Shown: positions 44,401 through 52,421 of the stretch, one piece after another
Position numbering within the stretch: position 1 is the stretch's first letter
How the letters are laid out: every line of letters starts with the position of its first letter
DNA from: an uncultured Bacteroidia bacterium
GTDB taxonomy: Bacteria > Bacteroidota > Bacteroidia > Bacteroidales > Prolixibacteraceae
Direction: 5' to 3'
Length of the DNA: 64,000 nucleotides
NCBI GenBank assembly: GCA_903918045.1
Contig: CAIXCY010000079.1
Span: 1-64,000, forward strand
Translations under genes and position numbers: made by a program
Notes under the pieces: generated by a model
The model's database searches: none
The model's input: only the letters and a program-made list of their open reading frames with translations
What the model was told of the DNA's origin: nothing

Positions 44401-47400
44401 GTCACAACCCCAAAATTATTAATGCCTGCAAACAGGTAGCGTTTACCCTTAATCGTCAATACTTTTAGTGATTTAACATCCCCTGTTAAGGAAAGTCCTG
44501 AAACAGCTTGGGGAATGTACTTAAAATTACCTTTCCCGTCACCTTCAAATAATTGACCATAGTTGGCATCCATCACTCCAAGTCGTACGCAATTTGCACT
44601 TTGATTCCCCGCGAGAATAAAATCCGGATTACCATCCTTGTTGTAATCCAGAATTTCTATCGCATAAACGGGAGCAAACTGAGCCTCAATGGGAAGAATA
44701 TGTTTTTCAAATTTACTTCCTGTGTTTTTAAAGAAAACTGTTCTTAATTCAGTTGCGGACAGTTTGGAGGCTGTTTTTAAATCCTGGGCTGAGAAAATAT
44801 CAGAAATCCTCGCAGTGGAGTAGGATTTGAAGTCCGGGAATTTTCCGCGAAGGCTATTAATCTGATCCAACAGCTGGTTACGGCTTGCAAAAGGATATGA
44901 CTGGTTTTGAATATAATATGTCAGGATAGGATCAACCGTTCCATTATTATCAAAATCCTTAAATGTAAATTCGATTGGTTCTTTGGTTGAGCCTTTCAAT
45001 TGAGAATTTGTTCCAAAATTTCCAACAATCAGGTCGATATTGCCATCATGGTCAAGATCGGCTGCCGCTATTTTATTCCAGAATCCTCCTTCGGGGAGGT
45101 CAAACCAGGATTTGGTTTCTTCCCTGAATTTTTTTCCATGATCATTAATAAAAACACGAACGGGCATAAATTCTCCCACGGTAATCAAATCCGGAAACGA
45201 GTCTTTATTGAGATCAACCCATACCGCATCAGTAATCATACCTCCTTGGTTCAGATCGGGAAGGTAGGATGGCGCAACATTTTTAAAGTGACCCGATCCA
45301 TCGTTTATTAGAATATAACTTTGCTGAGGCATCGGGTATTCGCCGGGCATCACGCGTCCGCCCACAAAAAGATCAAGATCTCCGTCTCCGTCGATATCTG
45401 CAGCGCGTACACAGGATTTTGAGCCGATCATCTTCGGGAGGGCGTCTGTTGCCCTTGTGAATTTGCCCTTCCCATTGTTCAAATATAACCGATCCTGAAG
45501 GGCCTTATCATTTTTATTATATTCATGATAACCACCGCTGACGACATACAAGTCCATATCCCCATCATTATCGGCATCAAAAAATATGGCATCCGCATCC
45601 GTACATTCAAAGTCTTCCTTGAAATTAAAATCGGGCGAAACTTTAAAAGATCCATCAGGTGATTGAATATAGAGTTTCCCGGGGTTCTCTTTTGTCCCAC
45701 CTACATAAACATCCATCAGTTTATCACCGTTGATGTCAGCCACCGCCATTATCGGTCCGCAGGGCGACAACATATTCTTCATCAGGGGCTGACGGATAAA
45801 GTCATTCGATCCAAACTCCTTGTGTTCATAGTTTATGGGTGAATCTACGGGTGAAAATATTTTCCCGGCTGAGGTAACGGCAGCTGCTTTCTTTTTCTCA
45901 CCCTCCTCCGTTATTGTAATCAACCGGTTGGCTTTAATATTTTTCAAAATGCTGATTTTCCCTCGTGGCCATTCTATTTTGATTGAATCAATAATATCAA
46001 TATCAGCTAATCCAAAATGGATCTTATTGCTGACGCAGGACTGAAAACCACGTGTTGGTGACTGCTCAGCATATTGCGCACCATAGCGTGTATAAACATA
46101 TACTTTGCTCCCCAGCCCTGAAGTGTTCTTATCAGCTCCATGTAACTGAATAGTAATATAATTGGTTGAAGGTAGATTCGATTCACGCAACATGTTTCTG
46201 TATATTGATGCGGTTTCGTTCTGGTTATTGACTACAAGATCCAGATCTCCGTCATTATCAAGATCTGCATAAGCAGCTCCGTTGGAGAATCCTTTTTTCT
46301 CAAAGCCCCATTCGAAGCTTTTATCCTTAAAAGTTAAGTCTTTATTATTTTTAAAAATATAATTGTGAACGGGTGTAGATGGCATGAAGCTCACAAGTTG
46401 GAAGGTATCCGCTTTCTCCTTAATTCTTGCCTGTTGCATATAATAGTCCCTTTTGAACTTTAAAAAATCCCGATTGGTGTAATCCTTAAAATACCCGTTG
46501 GACACGAATAAATCCTTCCATCCGTCATTATCAAAATCGGCAATAAGTGGGGACCAGCTCCAGTCAGTATTTGAAACACCAGCCAGCTGACCGATTTCGC
46601 TGAACGTCCCATTCCCATTGTTCAGTTGAAGCATATTGCGTTGTGTTGCGTGATAAAAACCCTGCATAACATTCATCGCATAATCCACATAGTTTTCGGG
46701 TACGAAAAGAAGTTTTTGACGGGTATTGTCTTCTGGCAACATATCGGCAGTAAAAATGTCCGGCCAGGTATCGTTATTAAAATCATTTATATCGCAACCC
46801 ATTGCAGATAGTGATATGTGTTGAACATATTCGGTGAGTTTATTGGTGAAAGTTCCGTCCCTGTTGTTTATGTACAGATAATCGGGTTCGATATAATCAT
46901 TTGTTACATAGATATCAGGCCAGCCGTCTTTGTTTATATCCGATATGACAACTCCAAGTCCGTACCCCAGCGAATTGGATAGTATTCCTGATTTTTCCGT
47001 CACATCAGTAAAATGGCCACCCTCATTTCTGAATAATTTGTCGCCGGCATAGGGATCAACGTTATTTCGCCCCTGATCGAATTGCATGCCCCTGATAACT
47101 TTAACATTAGTAGCCAATAAATACATATCCAGATCACCATCGAGGTCATAATCGAAAAATGCACCCACGGTTGAATAAGCCGTAGCGTCCAACCCATAGG
47201 CTTTGGCCTCATCTTCGAATTTCAGATTGCCTTTATTAATAAAAAGTTGATTTCTTCTCTTTTCCGTTGCTTCTTTGCCGGAGTAACAGACGTAGATATC
47301 AAGCAGACCATCTCCATTTATGTCAACCAGGGTTACACCTGACTTCCAGCCCTCTCTTCCTCCTACACCTGCACTTTCTGTGATGTCCTTAAATTTTAAA

Positions 47401-47711
47401 TTCCCCATATTGAGGTACAATTTGTTGTATCCCATATTGGAAATAAAATAGATGTCATCTAACCCATCATTGTTAATATCGCCAATTGCTACACCACCTC
47501 CATTATACAGGTTTTCATAGTTCAGCGCATTATGTTGCTGATTCTCTGTAATTATATTTTTAAATTCCACACCTGACTTTCTTGCAGGAACCGATTCAAA
47601 AAGTCTTAACGGCTGCCCGTTTAAACAATTAGCTACCAGTAATAGCAGCGCCGTTCGATAAGCTTTTGTGAAAAATGCGGAAATTAAATTCTTAATCAAT
47701 AATCCTTTCAT
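44379..47711 (-). CDS. Large exported FG-GAP/VCBS repeat protein with ASPIC-UnbV domain (copy B)
   Basis: About 1110 aa from the ATG at 47711, which is followed by a believable signal peptide (KAYRTALLLLVANCLNGQ). An in-frame start 56 codons upstream (47879) gives a cysteine-rich, non-conserved extension and is less likely. The architecture repeats copy A: many FG-GAP units with calcium loops (IGDINNDGLDDIYFI, FFDYDLDGDLDMYLL, YADLDNDGDLDLVV), an ASPIC/UnbV module (LGSKVYVYTRYGAQYAEQSPTRGFQSCVSNKIHFGLA) and a second propeller. Segment-by-segment similarity (LDIYVCYSGK, RRNQLFIN, DWSWxPLxADFDNDGxKDLF) marks a tandem duplication. Expected location is the cell surface or periplasm. Confidence 0.88.
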   Translation of the reverse strand: MKGLLIKNLISAFFTKAYRTALLLLVANCLNGQPLRLFESVPARKSGVEFKNIITENQQHNALNYENLYNGGGVAIGDINNDGLDDIYFISNMGYNKLYLNMGNLKFKDITESAGVGGREGWKSGVTLVDINGDGLLDIYVCYSGKEATEKRRNQLFINKGNLKFEDEAKAYGLDATAYSTVGAFFDYDLDGDLDMYLLATNVKVIRGMQFDQGRNNVDPYAGDKLFRNEGGHFTDVTEKSGILSNSLGYGLGVVISDINKDGWPDIYVTNDYIEPDYLYINNRDGTFTNKLTEYVQHISLSAMGCDINDFNNDTWPDIFTADMLPEDNTRQKLLFVPENYVDYAMNVMQGFYHATQRNMLQLNNGNGTFSEIGQLAGVSNTDWSWSPLIADFDNDGWKDLFVSNGYFKDYTNRDFLKFKRDYYMQQARIKEKADTFQLVSFMPSTPVHNYIFKNNKDLTFKDKSFEWGFEKKGFSNGAAYADLDNDGDLDLVVNNQNETASIYRNMLRESNLPSTNYITIQLHGADKNTSGLGSKVYVYTRYGAQYAEQSPTRGFQSCVSNKIHFGLADIDIIDSIKIEWPRGKISILKNIKANRLITITEEGEKKKAAAVTSAGKIFSPVDSPINYEHKEFGSNDFIRQPLMKNMLSPCGPIMAVADINGDKLMDVYVGGTKENPGKLYIQSPDGSFKVSPDFNFKEDFECTDADAIFFDADNDGDMDLYVVSGGYHEYNKNDKALQDRLYLNNGKGKFTRATDALPKMIGSKSCVRAADIDGDGDLDLFVGGRVMPGEYPMPQQSYILINDGSGHFKNVAPSYLPDLNQGGMITDAVWVDLNKDSFPDLITVGEFMPVRVFINDHGKKFREETKSWFDLPEGGFWNKIAAADLDHDGNIDLIVGNFGTNSQLKGSTKEPIEFTFKDFDNNGTVDPILTYYIQNQSYPFASRNQLLDQINSLRGKFPDFKSYSTARISDIFSAQDLKTASKLSATELRTVFFKNTGSKFEKHILPIEAQFAPVYAIEILDYNKDGNPDFILAGNQSANCVRLGVMDANYGQLFEGDGKGNFKYIPQAVSGLSLTGDVKSLKVLTIKGKRYLFAGINNFGVVTYKMNSK

Positions 47712-48006
47712 AGGTAAATAATTTGTTTTGTACCAGCCAGGTGGAATTTGTCCCGATAAGTCGGAGCTCATTTCATAACATATCTTTGAATATTCAGCCA
47801 ATAAGCACGCAAAGTTGCAAAAATTTATTAAAATCATGGTACAAGTAATGAGCTGCCAACAAAATAAAATCGACTTCAATTAAACAATTATTTAAACCGG
47901 ATTGTTGATTGACTATGAGTTGGCACACTTATACAGTTCAAATCAGATCGGCTTATTAACCTTATATTCAGGAATTGCAAATTTAATTTTAACTCCCTAT
48001 TATCCT
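47712..48006. other. Divergent intergenic region before FG-GAP copy B and the AhpD-like gene
   Basis: No supported gene. On the minus strand TAAATTTG (47978-47985) is a -7 consensus match that would give copy B a leader of about 260 nt. On the plus strand no clear -7 is seen upstream of 48007. A TTG-started extension of the AhpD-like frame into this region (from 47902) is not convincing. Confidence 0.4.
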
Positions 48007-48600
48007 ATGACTTACATAAAAACAGACGTTCCGCAACCCGGAATTGTTGAGCTCTTATTTTATAAGGGTTCGACAGGAAAAGCGCTATCCAATTTAGCGC
48101 ACACCTTGATGCATGGCCCATCTCAACTCAGTTCGGGGGAACGGGAACTAATTGCCGCCTACGTCTCTAATTTGAATAATTGTGAATTCTGTCATGAATC
48201 ACACAGCGCTTCCGCAAATTTTCATTTAAATGATAATGGAAACGCGGTTTGCGGTGTTAAATCTGATCTTGAGACTGCCCCGGTTTCTGAAAAGATGAAA
48301 TCACTGCTCAGAATTGCTGGACAGGTACAAAAAGGGGGGAAGAGTGTAACCACTGAACATATTGAAGCAGCCAGAATTAAAGGGGCGTCCGACGAAGATA
48401 TTCATGACACTGTATTAATTGCCTCCGCTTTTTGCATGTATAATCGTTATGTAGACGGTTTGGGGACAAATCTTCCACCTCAGAAAAGCGACTATCTTCC
48501 AATGGGTAAAAGGATGGCAAAAACAGGATATACCTATCCCCCGCTGTTTTTAAGAAAATTTGTAATCCGGATGATGAAAAGAAATGGCAAAAAGGAATAA
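48007..48600 (+). CDS. AhpD-like / carboxymuconolactone decarboxylase-family redox protein
   Basis: A 197-aa protein from ATG 48007 (MTYIKTDVPQPGIVELL), a typical beginning for peroxidase-related CMD proteins. The core has SGERELIAAYVSNLNNCEFCHESH: Glu, then Cys59-x2-Cys62-x3-His66, the proton-relay and redox pair of AhpD alkylhydroperoxidases. A second CMD half follows (about 95-150). It is likely cytoplasmic and could reduce a peroxide, lipoamide-type or quinone-like substrate. It is first gene of the plus-strand string; its end overlaps the next CRTAC1 gene by 17 nt, so they are very probably co-translated. Confidence 0.83.
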   Translation: MTYIKTDVPQPGIVELLFYKGSTGKALSNLAHTLMHGPSQLSSGERELIAAYVSNLNNCEFCHESHSASANFHLNDNGNAVCGVKSDLETAPVSEKMKSLLRIAGQVQKGGKSVTTEHIEAARIKGASDEDIHDTVLIASAFCMYNRYVDGLGTNLPPQKSDYLPMGKRMAKTGYTYPPLFLRKFVIRMMKRNGKKE

Positions 48601-50383
48601 ACAAAGCCTAATCAAAACGATTGTCGCATTCCTCTTTGCCGGAATTCTTGCTGTTCCTGTTTTAATGGGTTATTTAACACGCCAGACAGCAACAATTACA
48701 AATACCTTGGACCCTGCTGCTGCAATAAAAAAGTTTGGGTTCTATTTCGAAGAAGTGTCCAAAAAGTCAGGAGTAAATTTTGTTCATCATTCTCCAAAAC
48801 TAGATCCTCAGATAGACCCAATACTTCCTCAGATCGCTTCTGTTGGAGCTTCGGTTTCGGTATGTGATTTCGACAATGACGGATGGAATGATTTTTATGT
48901 TACCAACAGCTGTTTTGGTTATAAGAATGCTCTTTTTCATAATCAAAGAGACGGCAGTTTTATTGACGTTGCTGATAAAATGGGCGTTGCTGATCTGAAT
49001 AAAGCAGGCTCAGGCGTCTCCATGGGTACTGTCTGGGCAGATTATGATAATGATGGTTACGAAGATCTGTTAGTCTATAAATGGGGTCGACCGGAATTAT
49101 TTAAAAATGATCATGGCAAAGGCTTCACCAATGTAACTGAGAAAAGCGGATTGCCGGTCTGGTTGAATGCCAACACCGCAATCTGGTTCGATTACGACGG
49201 AGATGGGTATGTTGATCTTTTTATAGGCGGATATTACAGGGAAGATATTGATCTATGGCATCTTAAAACTACCAAAATTCTGACTGAGAGTTTTGAATAT
49301 TCGCAAAACGGAGGAAGAAATTACCTCTTTAAGAATTTGGGGAATGGGACTTTTAGCGATGTTACAGCTGAAATGGGGTTAACCTCAACCAGATGGACAT
49401 TGGCGGCAGGGGCCGTAGATTTGAACCGGGATGGGTATCCCGAGCTGATTATAGCGAATGATTACGGACTCAACGAATTCTACTTTAATGAGAAGGGGAA
49501 ACGATTCATTGAAAAGGGGAATAGTGCGATGATTGGGTTGTCTCCCAAAAGTGGCATGAGCGTAGCTTTTGGCGACACATACAATAAAGGGCAATTCGGC
49601 ATTTACATTTCCAATATTACGGAGGAGGGTATCCTGTTACAAGGGAACAATTTCTGGGTGCCAATCCCTGACAAGGAGAAGGTTTTATATGAAAATGTTG
49701 CAGGCAAAAATGGGATTGAGGCTGGTGGCTGGAGTTACGGAGCCCAGTTCGGAGATTTGAACAATGACGGATTTATTGACTTGTATGTCGCCAACGGGTA
49801 TATCTCCGGGGAGAAAGGGACGAGTTACTGGTATGATTATTCAAAGGTTACAGGGGGCAATTCGGCAATTATTTCTGACCTGAAAAACTGGCCTGATATG
49901 AAAGGGAGAAGCCAGTCAGGGTACCAGCAAAATAAAATCTGGGTTAATGAAGGCACAGGTCATTTCCGTAATGTTGCGAAGTATGTAGCTGAAGAAGAAA
50001 CCTTTGACAGCAGGGCCACTGTTATGGCTGACCTTTGGAACAGGGGTGTACTTGACGTGATCGTTGCCAATCAAAATAACCGCCTTATGATTTACAAGAA
50101 TAATGTTGACCTTGTAAATCATTGGATTGCATTTGAATTGGAAGGAGTCACAAGCAACCGAAGTGCAATAGGCGCAATTATTGACCTTTACTGGGATTCA
50201 AAATTGCAATCTCAGGTCGTTACCGGAGGAATCGGATTCAGTGCCCAAAATCAACGCAGGGTTCAGTTTGGGTTGGGAAAAGGTTCAAAAGTCGATAAAA
50301 TAGTCATTATCTGGCCGGGGGGTACTAAGCAAACTGTTCTAAATCCTGAGGTGGATAAGATACACAAAATACGGGAAATCTAA
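48584..50383 (+). CDS. CRTAC1-type FG-GAP/ASPIC-UnbV protein, membrane-anchored
   Basis: A 599-aa protein. Residues about 10-32 (IKTIVAFLFAGILAVPVLMGYL) form an N-terminal signal anchor. The mature part has FG-GAP repeats with calcium loops (VCDFDNDGWNDFYVT, WADYDNDGYEDLLV, WFDYDGDGYVDLFI, FGDLNNDGFIDLYV). It ends in an ASPIC/UnbV domain (SAIGAIIDLYWDSKLQSQVVTGGIGFSAQNQRRVQFGLG, VIIWPGGTKQ). The family is named after human cartilage acidic protein 1, but bacterial function is unknown. The 17-nt overlap with the AhpD-like gene and position before the RnfD-like gene suggest a membrane-associated redox or binding assembly. Confidence 0.88.
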   Translation: MAKRNKQSLIKTIVAFLFAGILAVPVLMGYLTRQTATITNTLDPAAAIKKFGFYFEEVSKKSGVNFVHHSPKLDPQIDPILPQIASVGASVSVCDFDNDGWNDFYVTNSCFGYKNALFHNQRDGSFIDVADKMGVADLNKAGSGVSMGTVWADYDNDGYEDLLVYKWGRPELFKNDHGKGFTNVTEKSGLPVWLNANTAIWFDYDGDGYVDLFIGGYYREDIDLWHLKTTKILTESFEYSQNGGRNYLFKNLGNGTFSDVTAEMGLTSTRWTLAAGAVDLNRDGYPELIIANDYGLNEFYFNEKGKRFIEKGNSAMIGLSPKSGMSVAFGDTYNKGQFGIYISNITEEGILLQGNNFWVPIPDKEKVLYENVAGKNGIEAGGWSYGAQFGDLNNDGFIDLYVANGYISGEKGTSYWYDYSKVTGGNSAIISDLKNWPDMKGRSQSGYQQNKIWVNEGTGHFRNVAKYVAEEETFDSRATVMADLWNRGVLDVIVANQNNRLMIYKNNVDLVNHWIAFELEGVTSNRSAIGAIIDLYWDSKLQSQVVTGGIGFSAQNQRRVQFGLGKGSKVDKIVIIWPGGTKQTVLNPEVDKIHKIREI

Positions 50384-50410
50384 GAAGAGCCTATTAAAGT
50401 ATTGATTTTC

Positions 50411-50509
50411 AATCCCGTCTGGGATTATACCCGGGTAGGAAACAAAATAAAATGCAAGGTTTCGTTCCGGATGGGACGAAATATGTTATGGGATTTTCAC
50501 TTTCTACCC
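50411..50509. repeat. Nested palindromic intergenic element
   Basis: It contains aatccc-GTCT-gggatt (50411-50426), acccgggt (50429-50436), ttcgttcc-GGAT-gggacgaa (50461-50480, one G-U pair), and an outer pair gggtaggaa (50433-50441) / tttctaccc (50501-50509). A multi-hairpin layout in a 221-bp gap is typical of dispersed palindromic repeats in Bacteroidota. It could also attenuate transcription into the RnfD-like gene. Confidence 0.55.
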
Positions 50510-50604
50510 ATATTTTATGCCTATGGCACAATCTTAGGACAAAGAATTATGGGCGAATAAAAACGAAATATTAAATTAACAGTCAAAATTTAAACAGAAT
50601 AGCT

Positions 50605-51456
50605 GTGGTGAAATACTCAGATTATTTACATCAAATTAAAAGCAAGTTAACCGGATTAATCAATTTTCAGTACGCGCCGCCGTTATTGATCACGCTGATA
50701 TTGCTTACCGGTCAGTTCACGTTTGGCATCCTTGAGGGTTATAAACCTATTTTGCTCTCCATCGGATGCAGTATGCTCACTGAGTTTGTTCTTTCGAGAC
50801 TTGTTTACGGAAAAACGAAAAATTTATCGAGTGCCTATATTTCCGGTATAAGCGTGGGAATTCTGGTTCGTACAACCCTCCTTTGGCCTTTTGCAATTAC
50901 GGCCATACTCTCCATAATGTCAAAATATGTCTTGCGATTCAGGGAGCGGCATATCTGGAACCCATCCAATTTTGGAATCTCCTGGATGCTGGCCTTTGTC
51001 CCCTTCAGTGTAGCCGGCCTAAGTATTCAGTGGGGTAATAATATCTGGCCGATGTTAGTAATCTGGTGTCTGGGATTATTCATTGTATGGAGGGCCAAAC
51101 GACTGCATATAACCGCAACCTATGTGATCAGTTTTATACTATTCTCGTATCTGAGGAGCAGGATCACCGGTGATCCGTTTTTTACCGAAGTCGCACCTCT
51201 GACGGGACCGATGTACCAGTTATTTGTTTTTTTCATGATCACGGACCCCGGAACAACAGTAAAGAACCGAAACGGACAAATACTTGTTGCTTTCCTTGTA
51301 GCCCTTGTGGAGTTTTTCTTAAGGCTGAATCAGGTAATCTACGCACCATTTTACGCGCTGTTTCTTGTAGGTCCGACTGCAATGGTCATTTATCTCCAAT
51401 TACAAAAAATTCAACAGTCAGGAATGAATTTCATAACAACTGGAAAACATAACTAA
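50605..51456 (+). CDS. RnfD/NqrB-like membrane protein
   Basis: A 283-aa protein with about eight to nine transmembrane segments, matching the NQR2/RnfD/RnfE family. HIWNPSNFG (116-124) corresponds to the family NPxxFG motif and MITDPGTT (211-218) to the conserved TDP motif. In RnfD and NqrB an S/T-G-A-T site before the TDP motif carries covalent FMN on its last Thr. Here the corresponding place reads LTGPM (199-203), so that Thr appears to be missing. No other Rnf or Nqr subunit is in the window. The start is one of two adjacent GTG codons. It may be an orphan, FMN-less relative that pairs with exported CRTAC1 proteins. It ends 8 bp before the stop of the convergent radical SAM gene. Confidence 0.8.
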   Translation: MVKYSDYLHQIKSKLTGLINFQYAPPLLITLILLTGQFTFGILEGYKPILLSIGCSMLTEFVLSRLVYGKTKNLSSAYISGISVGILVRTTLLWPFAITAILSIMSKYVLRFRERHIWNPSNFGISWMLAFVPFSVAGLSIQWGNNIWPMLVIWCLGLFIVWRAKRLHITATYVISFILFSYLRSRITGDPFFTEVAPLTGPMYQLFVFFMITDPGTTVKNRNGQILVAFLVALVEFFLRLNQVIYAPFYALFLVGPTAMVIYLQLQKIQQSGMNFITTGKHN

Positions 51457-51464
51457 AGTACAAA

Positions 51465-52421
51465 CTAATTCATTTTTTCACAACTACAGATTTCCCGGTT
51501 AACGATTACCTGGTTCAGATTCATATAGGTCAATCTATTGGATATTGAATCAATACATTTATTGCAACTGGAAAACAGACCTAAATCCCAGACATCAGCA
51601 AAAATACGGCCTGCCTTTAATCCAATACCGTATTCCAAAACTGTCTCAAGCGAATGGATGTCGGGTAAGCTAAAGTCACCCTTTTCCATCAGATAGTCCA
51701 TCACACCGTTGCCGGCCCTGACCGGAATGACAATGCAGCACTCAACCCCGGAACTGAATGCGAAATCGATTGACTGTTTCGCCCAATAAATACCTTCTGA
51801 TTCAGAAAGGAAAGGTGGCCTAAGAAGCACAAATGCTCTTGTCCTGATGCCATTTTGGGTAAGAAAACCGACCGATCTTTGGAAGTCCTCAGGAGTCATA
51901 TGCTTATTGAGCTTCCGGAGAACCTCAGGGTGAACTGTTTCCAACCCGATCGCAACCTGCAATTCGGGCTTAAGCATATCCCTGAACCGAAGGCATTTAT
52001 CATTGATCAGTTTGGCATGGTTTTCTACGATAACGGTTTCGAAACCACTGACCAGTGATGCAATTCGTTGATAGTCGGCTTCCGGAATAGCCCCTTCGTC
52101 AAAGAAACTCCCGCTGTTATACAATTTCAGATGCTTTGCATAAGGCATCTGTTTCAGAGCCCATTCAATCTGATCCGGAATAGCCCCAACAGGAACCGGT
52201 CTGTCGGTAGTATTTTTCCACAGATCGCACATCAGGCACCGATAAGGACACTCCTGATTGGTCATAAAAATGATTGCCGTATCTTCTATCTTACCCGAAA
52301 TCGTACGCTCTTTTTCGACCAACCAGGCATAAGGTTTATGAGGGTCAACCGGATTTTTTTTTCCGCGCCCCGAAACTATCCAATTGTCATTGATTATAAC
52401 AGCAGGACTCTTCTCACTCAT
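51465..52421 (-). CDS. Radical SAM protein, RaSEA/Elp3-like
   Basis: 318 aa from ATG 52421. The radical SAM cluster motif is C58-x3-C62-x2-C65 (NQECPYRCLMCDLWKN). Strand and helix order follow a TIM-barrel SAM fold, with VAIGLETVHPEVLRKLNKHMT and VLLRPPFLSESEGIYWAKQSI. The last two resemble the archaeosine-biosynthesis radical SAM enzyme RaSEA, which splits a C-N bond in a lysine-modified tRNA base. Four C-terminal cysteines (CNKC and CSC) could bind a second metal or cluster. A longer in-frame start exists (52565) but lies deep in the ligase gene. The ATG overlaps that gene's stop by 8 nt (ATGAGTGA), implying translational coupling with it. Similarity to RaSEA is by eye. Confidence 0.85.
   Translation of the reverse strand: MSEKSPAVIINDNWIVSGRGKKNPVDPHKPYAWLVEKERTISGKIEDTAIIFMTNQECPYRCLMCDLWKNTTDRPVPVGAIPDQIEWALKQMPYAKHLKLYNSGSFFDEGAIPEADYQRIASLVSGFETVIVENHAKLINDKCLRFRDMLKPELQVAIGLETVHPEVLRKLNKHMTPEDFQRSVGFLTQNGIRTRAFVLLRPPFLSESEGIYWAKQSIDFAFSSGVECCIVIPVRAGNGVMDYLMEKGDFSLPDIHSLETVLEYGIGLKAGRIFADVWDLGLFSSCNKCIDSISNRLTYMNLNQVIVNREICSCEKMN

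Noticed and set aside
47712-47879. N-terminal extension of FG-GAP copy B
   Set aside because: The 56-residue extension is Cys-rich and unlike copy A, while the Met at 47711 begins a normal signal peptide.
47902-48006. TTG-started extension of the AhpD-like protein
   Set aside because: The family begins close to MTYIKT, and the extension has no conserved sequence.
50605-51456. Part of a complete Rnf or Nqr complex
   Set aside because: No RnfA, B, C, E or G gene is present in the window.
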